DNA of 64,000 nucleotides from Physcomitrium patens. Lineage: Eukaryota; Streptophyta; Bryopsida; Funariales; Funariaceae. The stretch lies in the NCBI RefSeq assembly GCF_000002425.4, contig NC_037275.1:10588533-10652532 (forward strand), written 5' to 3'. A program made the translations under genes and the position numbers. The notes beneath the pieces are model-generated. The model saw only the letters and a list, made by a program, of their open reading frames with translations, ran no database searches and was not told where the DNA came from. How positions within the stretch are numbered: position 1 is the first letter of the stretch; every line of letters starts with the position of its first letter. Positions 22,046 to 35,016 of this stretch are shown here, one piece after another.

Positions 22046-23904
22046 TGTCGTATTACGTGGTATCTAGCTTGAAAATACACCAGGCATTTGGTTGTGGAAG
22101 ATAAAATAATATTTTATAAGTATCCAAGTAGTCTAGTGGGTTTCAACTATCTAAACACAAAATATTTTGGATTTCAATATAAAAGCTTAATCCTAATACA
22201 AAGTGCTTAGAATACTTTCTTTAATAGGTTGTGGATATTATAAGCACAGATTTTTTTGTTATTTTTTATTTATTATTTCTATTTTATTTATTTATTTATT
22301 TATATTTATTTTTTAAAATCTTAATCCTAGACAATAAGCCTCGGTAAGTTGTAATTCTCAATCTGACCATCCAATTGTTGTGAGACTTCTACTAGTAGTA
22401 TCTTCACAAGTCTTCTAAATGCTCAAGAAGTTCAATCCAATCTAACTTACAGATTACAAGAAAATACCGTAAATCTACGCTAAAGTCCCTTGACCGCCGC
22501 CTAGAAAGTTGATGACAAACTTTAACTTGTAATTTCTCCTTCTCTGACTATTAATTCTCATTCAAACTTTGTTAGCAGCTCTGTCTTTGAGTCCTCAACT
22601 TACCATGTCAAAATTCACCTTATTCCAGTCAATAGATCTTAGATATTATAAAAATCCTAAACAACTTCAATATGCCAACTTTCGATACCTCTTTATATTA
22701 ATAATCAAATATCCTCTATCCGTACCGTAAGATTAACACAAATTTTTGCATGCTCTTAATATACTCAACCATCTAGACACCTCTAAAATTTCAACCATAT
22801 ATGTCTCTCTGATTTCACAAAATAGTCAAGAGTACTAGCCTTTACTTTATTGCAAAAATCCAATTCACCAATACAAACACTGACTTTGAGCAATGATTGC
22901 AAAGTTCTCCCAAACCCTATGAAACTCAATTCTACACCTTTCGAAGGAGCTTGAAGCTAGCTCTCCGACCTCAAAATCTCAATCTCTAAATATCCTCTTC
23001 CTTTTCATCTCCTTTTCTTTAACTCTGTGAGATCCTCTATTCTTCCGCCTTGGACTCTGAATTGGAACAGTAGACCCGCTTCCATGGAATTCTCGCCTCT
23101 AAGAAGATCTTTCCACGGAAAGGATGTTTCTCCAAAATGACATAGAAAACGGAACAGCTTGAAATGGAACTGAAGCCTCCGTATTTGGGACCTCATTGCG
23201 TTGCTCAACCGAGCCAGGTCTCATATTGAGTAAGAAGCCTATACCAAGACCTGAATTGGATGTCCGCGTAATTGGGTCAAATTGGCCCTTCACATCAAAC
23301 TCACCCAAATATTGAATTGGTCCTTTCTCCTTTTGTCCACTCTTGGTAAGAATGGCTTAGACTTATTTGACCTGATTTATTAGAGAATCTTGAGGACTTC
23401 AATTTATCCCCTCAATTTTTTCCTGGCTTTAGATTTACTGATCTCGATTATTGAAATTGAACGGAGCATTACATTGCTGATAAGTATGTCCCGATTGCTT
23501 GCTATTCCCACACACTGGTACGTAATTATCACTAGCTCTGGGATTGGGATATTTACTAACATAATGATAAATCTATCTACAATGGAAACAACGAAGTGGT
23601 CTTCTTGCACCTCCATCAAGCATATTAGGTGTCTTTATTGGTATATACCTATTAGGCTTGTTCCATGTAGGGTTAGAAAATATTCCTGGTCGTCCTATTG
23701 GTAGAGAGTGTATTTGGTTCAATGACGCCGGTGGAGCATACGCTATTGTCATGTTCAGTGGTAGAGCTTGCAATGGAGTGATATTAATTGGCCCCTGAAT
23801 ATTGGCATTGGAATTGGCCACTATTTCCAACATCCAAGATGACTATATATTAATAAATCTTTTCCATTTATATTTTTACCATATATTCATGTTGCAATAC
23901 GACA
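22046..23904 (-). repeat. 3' LTR of FL2 (left copy on the map)
   Basis: Begins on the plus strand as TGTCGTATTACGTGG, the reverse complement of the FL1 LTR end. It contains an AT-rich simple-repeat tract at about 22240-22320 and the zinc-knuckle reading frame at 23399-23833. It ends at 23904, beside the polypurine tract (plus strand TCCACCCCCTCT). Confidence 0.9.
23399..23833 (-). pseudogene. LTR-internal double zinc-knuckle reading frame (3' LTR copy)
   Basis: A 145-codon frame inside the LTR, interrupted only by one TAG at 23573-23575. It starts MLEIVANSNANIQ. A first knuckle follows with CFHC, H and a third ligand position now Tyr. After that comes CGNSKQSGHTYQQC, a second knuckle with the second Cys changed to Ser. 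It ends in a Gln/Asn-rich tail. The same frame, with the same TAG, is in the other LTR at 31274-31708. It resembles a gag nucleocapsid tail, but FL2 has a separate gag with its own knuckle internally. Confidence 0.6.
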
Positions 23905-24041
23905 TCCACCCCCTCTGAACTTGTGCATCCTTCGCTATGCACCAAATAACATAGTTTTTGTTTGATTTATTATATGTTCTCTAAGTCTTCGTCCAAATCT
24001 TCTTCATCACTTTTGCTATCCAAGTCAATTTCATCTTCCTG

Positions 24042-27000
24042 TTAAGGAATATCTATGTCTTCACCAAGGTCTTCTATATTTATTTCTATGTATCTTTGTT
24101 TATATATTTTTACTCGCTTCCTTGCAATTGGTATTATTAACCTTGTTCCATCTAACTCTCGTAATGAGTAAGTTGCATTATCATAAATAATTGTTACCAC
24201 ATACGATCCAAACCATTGCTTAAAAAACTTCCTTAAAGTACTATGTTGATTGTCCAAGCTACTATCATAGACCAAAATCCAATCACCTTCTTCAATTGCT
24301 TTAGGCCTCAATCAATGCTGCTTATCAAATCGTGCCTTATTTTGTAACCTTGAACTTTTTAACCTTTCTAATGCTATTTATACATCTTTCGATCTTTGCT
24401 CTAATTATTGAATTCTAATAGCTAGAAGTTCTTCTCTTGTTAATCTATCTTCCCATGGTAGCACACTCCAAGTAGGTACTTTTTCTTCAATTGGCATAAT
24501 TGGTTTTTGACCTGTCATAAGCTCAATAGGCATATATCCCATTACTGAGCTATGAATTGTTCGATCAGCCGATAATGCAAATAACAAAAGTTGTTGCCAT
24601 TCTCTAACCTTTCCATTACAAGCTTTAACTAATGCTTTCACAATCGGTGGATGATCACACTCACTTTTTGTATTTTCTTCAGGATTATAAGCAGTAGTCA
24701 GTGATAGTTTAATTCCACATCTTTCAAAGAATTCACGAGCTTCTTGTGCACTTAATTCTCTACGATTTTTAGTGATTTTTCCTACACATCCGTAGCGGCA
24801 AATAACATCTTCAAGCAAAACTCGACAAATTCCTACCATAGATTTTGTTCTCAATGCTCTTCCTTCTACTTGATTTGATAAATCTTCACGAGCTAAGACC
24901 AAATATCTCATTTGCCATAACCCGATTGGCATAATAACCAAATCAACAACCCATTTAAAATGAATAGCTAGAGGATATGTAAGATGAAGACTATCTCGAT
25001 GTCATATATTAGAATATGGTTGACAAATTTTACATGACTCTACAAATAAGAGCACATCTCTATATATATTTTTCTACCAATATCATTCCTTAAGCTTAGC
25101 AAAAGTAGCCCAAATTCCTCTATGTCTTGCCCATAAACTATCATGAAATCCCTTTAATAATTTTTTTTCTCTTCCTTATTGCCTATCACTCTTTGTAGCA
25201 TTCCAATTCCTTTCTTTGGTCTCTTCCATAAGAATCCTTCTTGAAGCAAAAATCTATATGTTTTTTTTCTTATTTGTTTAAATTTTTTTATAGACCAATT
25301 TTTTTGCTTAGTCAAAGTATTCAAGTAATGACCAATATCCAATAATTCTCCTTCATAAAATTCTTCAAGAAATAACTTCTCTTCTTTGTTAAAATTTGAT
25401 ACTGAATAGAATTTTGATCCAACATCATCAATGTCTTCAACTATTTTGTCTTCTCTTTCATATCTTGTTCTAGATAGCATGTCTGCTAGTAAATTATCTT
25501 TTCCAGTAACATGTTTAAATTTCGGAGTTAATGACTTAATATAAGCAATCCATCTTAAGATTGCAATATCTGGCAATGAAAAATTAGTAATCATTCCAAG
25601 TAATGGCAAGCAATCCATTTCAATTACTAGTTCTACACCAATCTAATAATCCCTTTCAGCTTTCATAGCCGAAACAATCTCCCAAAGTTCTCTTTTGACT
25701 TGTAAATATGCACGTTGACGAGTATTTAAAACTTTAGCTCCAAATTGAACTATAAATCTATTTCCACTTGAATCATCTTAACCCACAGCCCATCCAATAG
25801 TATTAGGACTAATATCCATAGTAAGAATTACTTGTCTATTACAGTCACCAATATCACCTTTAGCTTTTGTATTACTTCAGTATTGCTTCAATATGCTTTC
25901 TTTTCTATTTAAATCATTAATTCTTACGTAATAATTCATATAATGAATCCACTACATGAGCATAATAAGGAATCCATATAAGATAAAATATACAAGCTCC
26001 TAAAAACCTACGTACTTCTATTAAAGAGTCACATGAATCCTTCATCCTTCCAATTGAATCAACTTTGCTTGGATTTGGCTTTCTCCCATAAAACCCAAAC
26101 AAATACTCAACAATAAGAACTTCTTGCACTCCAAATGTAGATTTTGCTCCTGAAAGTGTAAGATGAACCTCTTCAAGTCGAGTTAAAATCTTTTCATAAT
26201 CTTATATATCATCAACAACATATTTGCGACATCCCTTCTAATCTAAAATTTCATCTTTTTCTCTTTTTTTACATCCTTTGATAGGAACATCATCTAAAAA
26301 AGGCATAGTTTTTTCAGGAATGAAGTCTCTTAGTACCTTGTTCATCCCATTCATCATATGTGCAACTGAGTTAGTAGCACTTTGTAGCAGAGTATACATT
26401 TTAAGCAATCCAAGTAGCATTCTCATTATTGTTAGATCTCTACTCCCATGCGCAAGTTAAAATTGATCATAACCTGAATATAAATCACCCATTGAATAAA
26501 TTGCCCTTCCCACAAATGCTTCTGCAAACTCGTCTACTAAAGGTCCTATACCTGTATTTCTTATAGTTACTGCATTCATTGGCTACATATCTTGAATAAA
26601 ACATAACGATTGATTTTTTTTAGGCAGCGTAAATCAACGACTAGAATATGGAGCAAAAAAAGGCTCCAAAATTTTCATTTGCATCTTTTCTTTCAATAAT
26701 TCCACCAATTTAGGTAAATGTGTCCTCGGCACGGAAATTGGCCTTAAGTTCCAAGGCACATGAGGTACTATAAAGATAACCATAGGAGCAACAACATTAG
26801 GATCTACACATCCTATTTCATGAGACCCAAAGACAAATAATTTACCTCGTTTTGCAAGCATTTTTTTAAAATATTCAATTTCTGTTGGAAATAAAGAACC
26901 ATCACATCTAATCTTTAATTCTTTAAAAGTCTCCTTTATAAATTGATTTCCAATCTTCTTTGGATTTCTTAAACTCTCTTCTTTTTATGCTTCTTCTATT

Positions 27001-27413
27001 TATTCCTTAGAATCTTCTGATAAAGGACTGGCAACAAGTTTTACCTTTTTACCTATTGTTTTATATTTTGTCTCTACAATAACTTCTGGTGCTTGAAAAG
27101 ATTCAAGTATAGAATAAACCTCCCTCAAATGAATTTCCACAATCTTATCATTATCTCCTAATCCAATAGATGCAATTAATTCCAAAGAATCCTTCAATCC
27201 ATTTTCTTCATAAATACCTAAAATCTTCTCATCATCTTTTAATGTTCCTAACTTTCGTAATTGCTTTTCAATACTATATAATCTTTTTCTTTCTTTTTTT
27301 TTTAAAATCATTAACTTTCTTATACTTAATATTTCTATTCTCAAAAATACCAATAAAACTCGCATCAAAGACACCTTCATCTTACGAGAGTACTTCTTCT
27401 TTTGTACTTCCAT
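24042..27413 (-). pseudogene. FL2 pol: RT, RNase H, integrase
   Basis: Reading leftwards: RT blocks begin near 26861 with VPHVPWNLRPISVP and continue to the catalytic FLDDVPIKG near 26270-26300 (intact). RNase H and the tether follow near 25400-26130, with FLGACIFYLIWIPYYAH and the end of RNase H HVTGKDNLLADMLSR. The integrase has its zinc region near 25010-25120, then LVLAREDLSNQVEGRAL and CRYGCVGKI near 24780-24900, and its C-terminal domain near 24060-24310 (EEGDWILVYDSSLDNQ). At least ten stops and several shifts, including one in a run of A/T near 27290-27305, separate the pieces. Where FL1 has stops at the Trp of HVPW and LPWE, this copy keeps Trp. Confidence 0.88.
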
Positions 27414-29783
27414 AATTCCACTTTATACTGGTACTTCCCCTAAATCCTTAAATCCTTCAACAAACCTTGGTAATGGTTTCTTCCTAAACCTATCTCGATT
27501 TCATTCATGCTTAGGAGATACTGTCAGAAATTATACAACTTTCTTTCTATCTTCACTACGTACCCTTGCATAAGTAAAACCATTGTCAAGTACTTTTGTT
27601 TTTATTCGTGTTGCCATAATATAAGTTTTTTTTAAAATCAATGGATAAGATATTTTATCTTGTACAAAGAAATGCCGTTTTGTCACAACATCTTCAATCC
27701 AAATTTTGACATCTGGACAAGCTCCATATAATTCACCTTATGTGTTATTAGCTGCTCGTATTGCCCATCCATATTTCATATCAATTCGCCATTTTTTCTT
27801 ATTATAAAGATCTTTAGACATAAGATTTATTTTAGAACCATGGTCAACTAAAGCAACAATTGGTTCTTCTATATTTCCTACTTTCACCAATACTTCAATA
27901 GTTGCCTTTGTCCAATGTTTCCGAATATGATGGCTTGAAGCTTCCATTTCCTTATCACTAAAATATTCAAAATATACTCGTTGATTATATCCATTCTTTT
28001 TATTTGTTGATTGCTTATAACCATTATCAACCTCTTCTTCATCTTTGTATAATCCTGCATCAATAGCATGACTCATTCAAGCTTTGCCCATTAATTATCT
28101 CTTTTGCTTAATACTGTCAATGATAACATCAGAAAACTCCTTCTTTGCAATTTCCAAAATCTCTTTCAATGTGAATTCCACCTTAGCATTTAATATACGT
28201 TCTTCCAGCATCCCTTTTAAATTTGTTGTCACTTCAATATCAGAAAGTAGCTTATAAGCAATTGATTTAATCTTATCTTTTCTTTTCTTTGTTTGTTCTT
28301 CCAATGATGTTGAAGTATCCTTTATAGGCAATTCTTATGAAACCGCCTCATGAGCCTCGTTTCCTTGAGTCTGCCTCTTAGAAGAATTTCCTTCTCTTAT
28401 ATCATCAAAATTTCCTCATCTCTTTTCTTCCATCAAAGCTTCATGTTGGTTCTTAACAATATATACATAAATTGAAAGAGACTCAAGAAGATCTTTCCAA
28501 CCTGTTGTACCTCGTATTATAGTTGGAGTCCTTAATAATGCTTCCCGAGGCATTTTTTCTTTTTGTATTGTGAAAATGACAGAAGCCCAAAATTCACTAG
28601 TTTCTATACTTCCACCAAAGTCATCATCTACTCTAGCACCATAACTTGCATTTTCTTGTGATGCTACTCCATGTTCTGTTAAACAATCTTGAATCAATAC
28701 TCTCATACCTCTTTTTCCAAAATTGGTTTGAAGGAGATCCTCTGTATCTTTTAATACAATCTTTCCATCTTTCTAGTAAATAACTCCTTACTGCACCATA
28801 TTATTAAATTCATTGCAATCCTTCCTAGCATGTGAAATGTCATCACACTAGATACATCTTTGTACATACCTTTGTTTTGAAACATTCTTCAAATTATTTG
28901 TAGAAGTATTTTCTTCAAATCTTGTCAATTTGATTTGAAGATCTCGCATTCTATATATAATTTCTTCAATCTCCATCTCTCCTTTCTTCAATAAAGTTGT
29001 TGAAGGTTGAACAGTAGATATTGTTGGTCGTGTTGTATATACTAGAATTTTAAGTGCTTGTACTGCTTTTGGAATATTACTCCTATCCTTCCTCCTTTCT
29101 CTTTTTACAAGCAAATCCATCGTATTTTCAATATTTTTCCACTTTGTTGTCAATCCTTCATCTTCTTCTTTGTCTTCAAGAAGTAACTCTAATTTCTCTT
29201 GTAACTCTCCATCAGTTGCTTGAAGAAATAATTCAACCTTGTTCGGTTCTAATGTCAATTTTTCTACCTTCGATAATTGAGAATACTGCCTCTCAAATTC
29301 CCTTAGTAGCTCTGTTGCTTACAAATTCTTATTAGGCCACTCAATCTATTCTATAAATAGTTTCTTAGTAACACAATTAGTATCCTCCAAGAAATATTTA
29401 TCTTTTAATGCATGTAAAAAAATCTCCCATGAATTTCCATATTGTTCCATAATTGATGTAATATGCTCTCTTATTTTTGGTATCATGGCAAGTCCAAATA
29501 TTTCAACCATCTTCTTTTCAGAAACTCGATTTAATTCTATTTCCTAAATATACCATCTTAAATACCTTGAAATATCCCTTCCATCAAATTGATCAATTCT
29601 ATTGACCACTACTTGTAATGCTTTGGTTGCTAAAGCTTCTTTGCAATCATTGCTTTGCTGTTACTGCATAGATAATGATAAGGCTTGAAACATATTAGCA
29701 ACGGACGGATCCATATACATACCTTGTCCTTTAGAAGAAGCTCTACTTGAAGTTGCTTCAAAATTTTTATTCTCGTTCTCTAT
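27414..29783 (-). pseudogene. FL2 gag-protease
   Basis: Collinear with FL1 gag-protease. The start codon has become ATA (29781-29783, before ENENKNF). Readable blocks include SQLSKVEKLTLEPNKVELF, the zinc knuckle region near 28850 (second Cys position follows a stop; CDDISHARKDC), and the protease LVDHGSKINLMSKDLY near 27800-27860, with D-H-G-S like FL1. The last codons (EVPV) end in TAA at 27423-27425, exactly where FL1 also has TAA before the -1 frame pol. Confidence 0.85.
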
Positions 29784-29854
29784 AAAATAAAAATAAAAAT
29801 AAAAAAATCCCAATACCTCCCACCTCAAGCGTTTCACGTCAGGTTCACTACTTA

Positions 29855-31772
29855 TGTTGTATTACATGCTATCTAGCTTGAGAATGCACCGAGCGTTTGG
29901 TTGTGGAAGATAAAATGATGTTTTGTAAGTATCCAAGTAGTCTAATGGGTTTCAATTATCTAAATACAAACTATTTTGGATTTCAATATAAAAGCTTAAT
30001 TCCAATACAAAGTACTTAGAACATTATTTTTAATAGCTTTTGAATATTATAAGCACAACTTCTTTTATTATTTATTATTTATTATTTTTATTTATTTAAT
30101 TAATTAATTTATTTATTTATTTATATTTATTTATTTAGTTTTATTTATTTATTTAGTTTTATTTATTTATTTAGTTTTATTTATTTTTTTAAATCCTAAC
30201 CCTAGACAACGAGCCTTAGCAAGCTATAATTCTCAATTTGACCATCCAATTGTTGTGAGACTTCTACTACTAGTGTCTTCACAAGTCTTCTAAATGCTCA
30301 AGAAGTTCAATCCAATCCAACTTATAGATTACAAGAAAACATCGTAAATCCACACTGAAGTCCCTTGACCATCGCCTAGAAGGTTGATGAGGAACTTTCA
30401 CTTACAATTTTTCCTTTTCTAACCATTAATTCTCATTCAAACTTTGTGTGCAGCTCTGCCTTTGAGTCCTCAACTTACCATGTCAAAATTCACCTTATCC
30501 CAGTTGATAGATCTTAGATATTACAAAAATCCTAAACAACTTCAATATGCCAACTTTCGATACCTCTTTATACTTATGATCAAATATCCTTTATTTGTAC
30601 CGTAAGATTAACAAAAAAAATTGCATGCTCTTAGTATACTCAACCATCTAAACACGTCTAAAATTTCAACTACATATGTCTCTCTAATTTCACAAAACAG
30701 TCAAGAGTACTAGCCTTTATTTTATTGCAAAAACCCAATTCACCAATACAAACACTGACTTTGAGCAACGATTGCAAAGTCCTCTCAAATCCTATGAAAT
30801 TCAATTCTATACCTTTCGAAGGAGCTTGAAGCTAGCTCTCCAACTTCAAAATCTTAATCTCCAAATGTCTTCTTCCTTTTCCTCTCCTTTCTTTTAACTC
30901 TGTGAGGTTTCCTATTCTTTTGCCTTAGATTCCGAATTGGAACAGCACACCCGCCTCCATGGAATTCCCATCTCTAAGAAGATCTTTCTATGGAAAGGAC
31001 ATTTCTTCAAAACGGCATAGAGAACGGAACAGCTTGAAATGAAACCAAAGCCTCCATATTCGGGACCTCATTGGATTGTCCAACCTAGTCAAGTCTCATA
31101 TTGGGTAAGAGGCCCATACTAGGACTTGGATTGGATGTCCCCGTAATTGGGTCAAATTGACCCTTCATATCAAACTCACCCAAATATTGAATTGGTCCTT
31201 TCTTTTTTTGCCGACTCTTGATAAAAATGACTTGGACTTATTTGACCCGATTTATTGTAGAATCTTGAGGACCTCAATTTATCCCCTCAATTTTTTCCTG
31301 GCTTTGGATCTGCTGATTCTGATTATTGAAATTGAATGGAGCATTACATTGTTGATAAGTATGCCCCAATTGCTTGCTATTCCTATACATTGGTATGTAA
31401 TTGTCACTGGCTCTAGGATTGAAACATTTACTAACATAATGACGAATCTATCTGCAATGGAAACAACGAAGTGGTCTTCTTGTACCTCCATCAGGCATAT
31501 TGGGTGTCTCCATTGGTATATACCTACTAGGCTTGTTCCATATAGGGTTAAAAAATATTCCTAGTCGTCCTGTTGATAGGGAGTGTATTTGGTTCGATGA
31601 CGCCGGTAGAGCATACGCTGTTCTCACGTTCAGTGGTACAGCTTGCAATAGGGTGACATTCACTAGCCTCTGAATATTGGCACTAGAATTGGCCACTGCT
31701 TCTAACATCCAAGATGACTAAATATTAATAAATCTTTTTCATTTCTATTTTCACCATATAGTCATGTTGCAA
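29855..31772 (-). repeat. 5' LTR of FL2 (right copy on the map)
   Basis: Partner of 22046-23904. It includes a (TTTA)n-type tract at about 30060-30190 (longer than in the left copy) and the zinc-knuckle frame 31274-31708. On the minus strand the internal region starts directly after CATGTAATACAACA at 29855. Confidence 0.9.
31274..31708 (-). pseudogene. LTR-internal double zinc-knuckle reading frame (5' LTR copy)
   Basis: Same 145-codon frame as 23399-23833. Here the first knuckle is complete in its ligands (CFHC, H, C around RHYVSKC) but has a TAG at 31448-31450 just after CFHCR. In the second knuckle the first Cys is Tyr and the second is Ser, while GHTYQQC remains. The stop shared by both LTRs must predate the integration of FL2. 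A deletion-shortened remnant of the same segment is visible in the FL1 LTRs near 51920-51965. Confidence 0.6.
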
Positions 31773-32716
31773 TATGAAATTATATACACGGATCACAAGA
31801 ATTTGGAGTACTTCATATCGGCTCAAGTTCTGAATTGTCGTCAAGCTCGATGAAATATGTTGCTATTCAGGTTTCACTTTGTTATTACTTATGGGCGTGG
31901 GAAGCAATAAGGACTATCCGATGCATTATTAAGGAGATTGTATTTAGTGCCAAAGGTTGGAGAAGCAGCGTTTGATCAATAGTGTACAATATTGTTGAAG
32001 TCAGAACAATTGAGGCTTTAATTTGCTATAGTACCAATTGATGCTGATTTCTTCAACCAGGTACGTACTATGACTATTGGAGATTTTGTAGCCCTCAATA
32101 TCACGTAACATGTCAATAATGACAAGTTCAAGGTGGAAAGAGATCTTTTATACTTTGAGGAGTGGTTGTATATTCCAAAGGGACCAACATGACTCCAAGT
32201 TCTCCAATCTTGACACGACTTTTTAAGTGCGAGACATTTTGGATTTAATAAGACCTTAGAACTTATTTCTCAAGATTTGTGGTGGTTCCAAATGTTGAAA
32301 GATGTCAAAGATTTTTTCTTCTCCTATGACATTTGTTCAAGATCCAAGAATCCTTGACATCGTCCTTATAGTCTTCTTCAGCCATTTCTTATTCTACATT
32401 GTCCATAGTCTTTAGTTTCGATGGACTTCATTATGGACCTACCGCCATCGAATTCATTTGACAGTATCTTTGTTGTGGTCGATCGGCTTACAAAGATAGC
32501 ACACTTTGTCTCTTGCAAGTAAATATCATCAACAAAGACAAAACAAGGCTCTTCTTTGATAATGTGTATTAATATCATGGTTTACCAGATGATATCGTGT
32601 CAGATCGAGGAACCCAATTCGTATCAAAGTTTTGGAGATCTTTCTTTGAGATATTGAAGGTGGATATCAAACTTTCTTTGGCTTTCTATTCTCAAACTGA
32701 TGGCCAAATGGAAGGG
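31773..32716 (+). pseudogene. CV2 pol, second part: RNase H end and integrase start
   Basis: Continues the CV2 RNase H at [11 protein letters not shown] (31785-31820). Then come the connection region, the integrase zinc-binding part (HFGFNKTLELISQDLWW; CDICSRSKNP, with the first Cys preceded by an SY), and the core with [15 protein letters not shown] and SDRGTQFVSKFWR (intact Arg and Trp codons where CV1 has stops). It is cut at 32716 in the GQ-ER motif by solo LTR S1. Confidence 0.85.
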
Positions 32717-33986
32717 TGTCGTACTGTAAATGCTTATAGTATGTAGAAATTAGTTAAAACATATTATATATTGATAAATCTAGATGTGTGTTAGAGTAGC
32801 TAGTAGATTAAATTAAAAAGAGTTGGTATAAGAAACTTTACTTTGTTTCTTTACATGTTTTGATTTTGACATTAAAAATATATATATATATATATATATA
32901 TATAGGACCTAAATGTTTAGTATGAAGCCTTGGGAGAAGGTAGAAGCCTAAGGATGAAAATCTAAACTAATAGGAGGCTAATTGAGAGGGATAAAAGCAA
33001 GGCATGGTCGGATGAAGGCAAAGAATGGGAAACTTCATCCCTATTGGTCGAAGGCCATGCCCAATGGGCTTCAAGGAAGCTTCCCGAGGTCTTATTAGGG
33101 ATTAGAGTTCCTCTTTTGAGAGCATTCAGAGATTAAAAGCTAGGGTTGTAAAGTCTAGGGTTTGGGGTACAATTTGTGTGCAAAAATTAGAGGATTTAGA
33201 GTTAGGGTGAAAAAGTTATAGCCGTTTGAAGTTAAGGTATTTATTGAAATCATACTGTTACTCTTTTGAGAGTACGAGGAGTTTTACAGTAGCTTTTGAA
33301 GATCGGAAGATGCGACTAGAACGGCGATTTTAAGGCTTACATTTTTCACTAAAAAATTATTGCCTTTAGAGTTCATGTGAAGGAGTTGTAAGGAGTTGAA
33401 GGCGGCACTTCTAAATCAAAGGCAGTAAGTAATTGGTTTTGTTTGTAGTAATGGTTGGAGCCATAACTTGAGTATTTAGATGAATTTTTGGCTCAAACTT
33501 TTGGAGAATGTAAATTTTTGTGTTAAGAAGCTATACATACAAATTTCGTGGCATTTGAGCTTATATTTTGTGAGATATGAAGAAAATTGCACGCGGATGT
33601 ATAAAGACAAGGGTTTGAAGCAACCGTTAGGGTTTTCAAGATATCTCAAGATCTGCAACTAATTTGCGGTTGAAATTTGTTGTAGAAGTTAATAAGAATA
33701 CATCAGTACCTCATGTAAAATTTGAGTTTGTTTGGACGGTCGTATTAGGAGACATGAGGTGTTGAATTTCGGGAAAATCTCGACATAAGAATAAACAAGG
33801 TTTTAGAAGATTTTATCATATTTTGGAAGTTGTGGCTTACTTGAGGATTGTGTATTTGGTGTAATTACTCAAAAAGAAAAAATTATATATAAACTTAGGG
33901 CTTCCCTTATTTTCAAGCTTGATTGAATAATTGGTGACAACCAGAAGCCCAACGTTTTCTTGAGGCAAACTCTCTCTACCCCGACA
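32717..33986 (+). mobile_element. Solo LTR S1 inside the CV2 integrase
   Basis: A 1,270-bp insertion beginning TGTCGTACTG and ending CCCCGACA, flanked by AAGGG (32712-32716) and ACGGG (33987-33991), a 5-bp target duplication with one mismatch. The integrase reading is continuous across it. No internal retroelement genes are present, so it is best read as a solo LTR left by recombination. An (AT)n microsatellite lies at about 32879-32906. Confidence 0.75.
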
Positions 33987-34890
33987 ACGGGTGAATCAAA
34001 CCTTAGAGTAGTATTTACGATGCTACATCAACTATCAGTAAGATGATTGGACTACATATCTATTGTTAGTCAAGTTTGCATATAACAACACCTTTGATGT
34101 GTCGACTCAATAAACACCATTCTTTTCCAACTATGGGTATCATTTAAAGCTTGATTTATTGAATCCGTCAACCAATAACAATCATGTAGCTGAAGGATTT
34201 GTAAAACAACTATCGGAGCTTCAAACTACATTGAAACTTCAATTGCAAACTGTCCAAGAAGCTTACAAGGCGTCTATAGATAAATTTTGGCATCAAGCAC
34301 CTACTTTCAAAATTGGACATAAAATATGGCTGCTTCAACAAAATATCAAAAGCAAGTGGCCATGTGATATTGATTTGCTTCTGGATGACAACTATTTCAG
34401 AATTAGGCACTTACTTTCAAAATTGGAGATAAAGTATGGCTGCTTTAATAGAATATCAAAACAAAGCGGCCATATGATAAGTTGGACTACTGGATATTGG
34501 GACCATTTGTCATCCAGAAGCAAATCAATCCAATGGTGTACCATCTAGGATTACGGGCTGCTATGAAGGTACATCCAATCTTTCATGTTTCTTTGTTGGA
34601 GCCTTATTGAGAGTCGTCTTTTCCTGGAAGAGTGCAATGTTTGCCACCTAGTATTGAAATTGAGAACCATGAGGAATACGAGGTAGAAAAGGTACTAGAT
34701 TTGCGATGTAAGTGGAAAAAATTGGAGTACCTAGTGCATTAGAGCGGCCATGATATCAATGAGCACACATAGGAACTAGCGGAAAATCTTATCAATGCGT
34801 TGCAAAAGGTACAGGAGTTTTATCCATACTATCCATAGAAATCTAAGCCCTTTCGACGAAAGTTTTTCATTGAAGTTCCTTCTCCTTGAA
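33987..34890 (+). pseudogene. CV2 pol, third part: integrase C-terminus and chromodomain
   Basis: Continues after S1 with the RVNQ...EQYLRC-type region (mutated). Next are FVKQLSELQTTLKLQLQTVQE (34195-34255), where CV1 has a stop in place of the Gln, and two copies of the FKIGHKIWLL segment: 34305-34340 and again near 34411-34450, a local duplication of roughly 100-110 bp. The chromodomain near 34665-34830 keeps EYEVEKVLD and HDINEHT but has stops at its core Trp codons. Confidence 0.8.
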
Positions 34891-35016
34891 GCCTCGTAAT
34901 CCTTGGTCTTACAAAGAAGGGAGAGAAGGAACCTCTAAAAGACATAGTTAGAGACTATAAATCTGTAATCTAAGTCCATTCTTCCATGTTTAGTGCTTGT
35001 ATTTTTTTGGTGTGAT

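Larger units (their letters stand above)
22046..31772 (-). mobile_element. FL2: fungal-like Ty3/gypsy element, old copy in inverse orientation
   Basis: Complete in structure, on the minus strand, inserted in the CV2 RNase H. LTRs: 22046-23904 (its 3' LTR) and 29855-31772 (its 5' LTR), about 1.86 and 1.92 kb, differing at roughly one base in ten in compared stretches. Read on the minus strand they end in CACGTAATACGACA and start with a decayed form of TGTCGTGTTGTAACACG, the same termini as FL1. The internal region aligns along its full length with FL1 (gag-protease, then RT-RNase H-integrase) but is decayed. The PPT (AGAGGGGGTGGA) adjoins the left LTR. No target duplication was certain at its ends. 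Confidence 0.9.

Noticed and set aside
32712..33991. S1 as a member of the 4-bp-duplication group
   Set aside because: Its ends (TGTCG...CGACA) look similar, but the flanks fit a 5-bp duplication with one mismatch better than 4 bp, and the rest of the LTR does not align.
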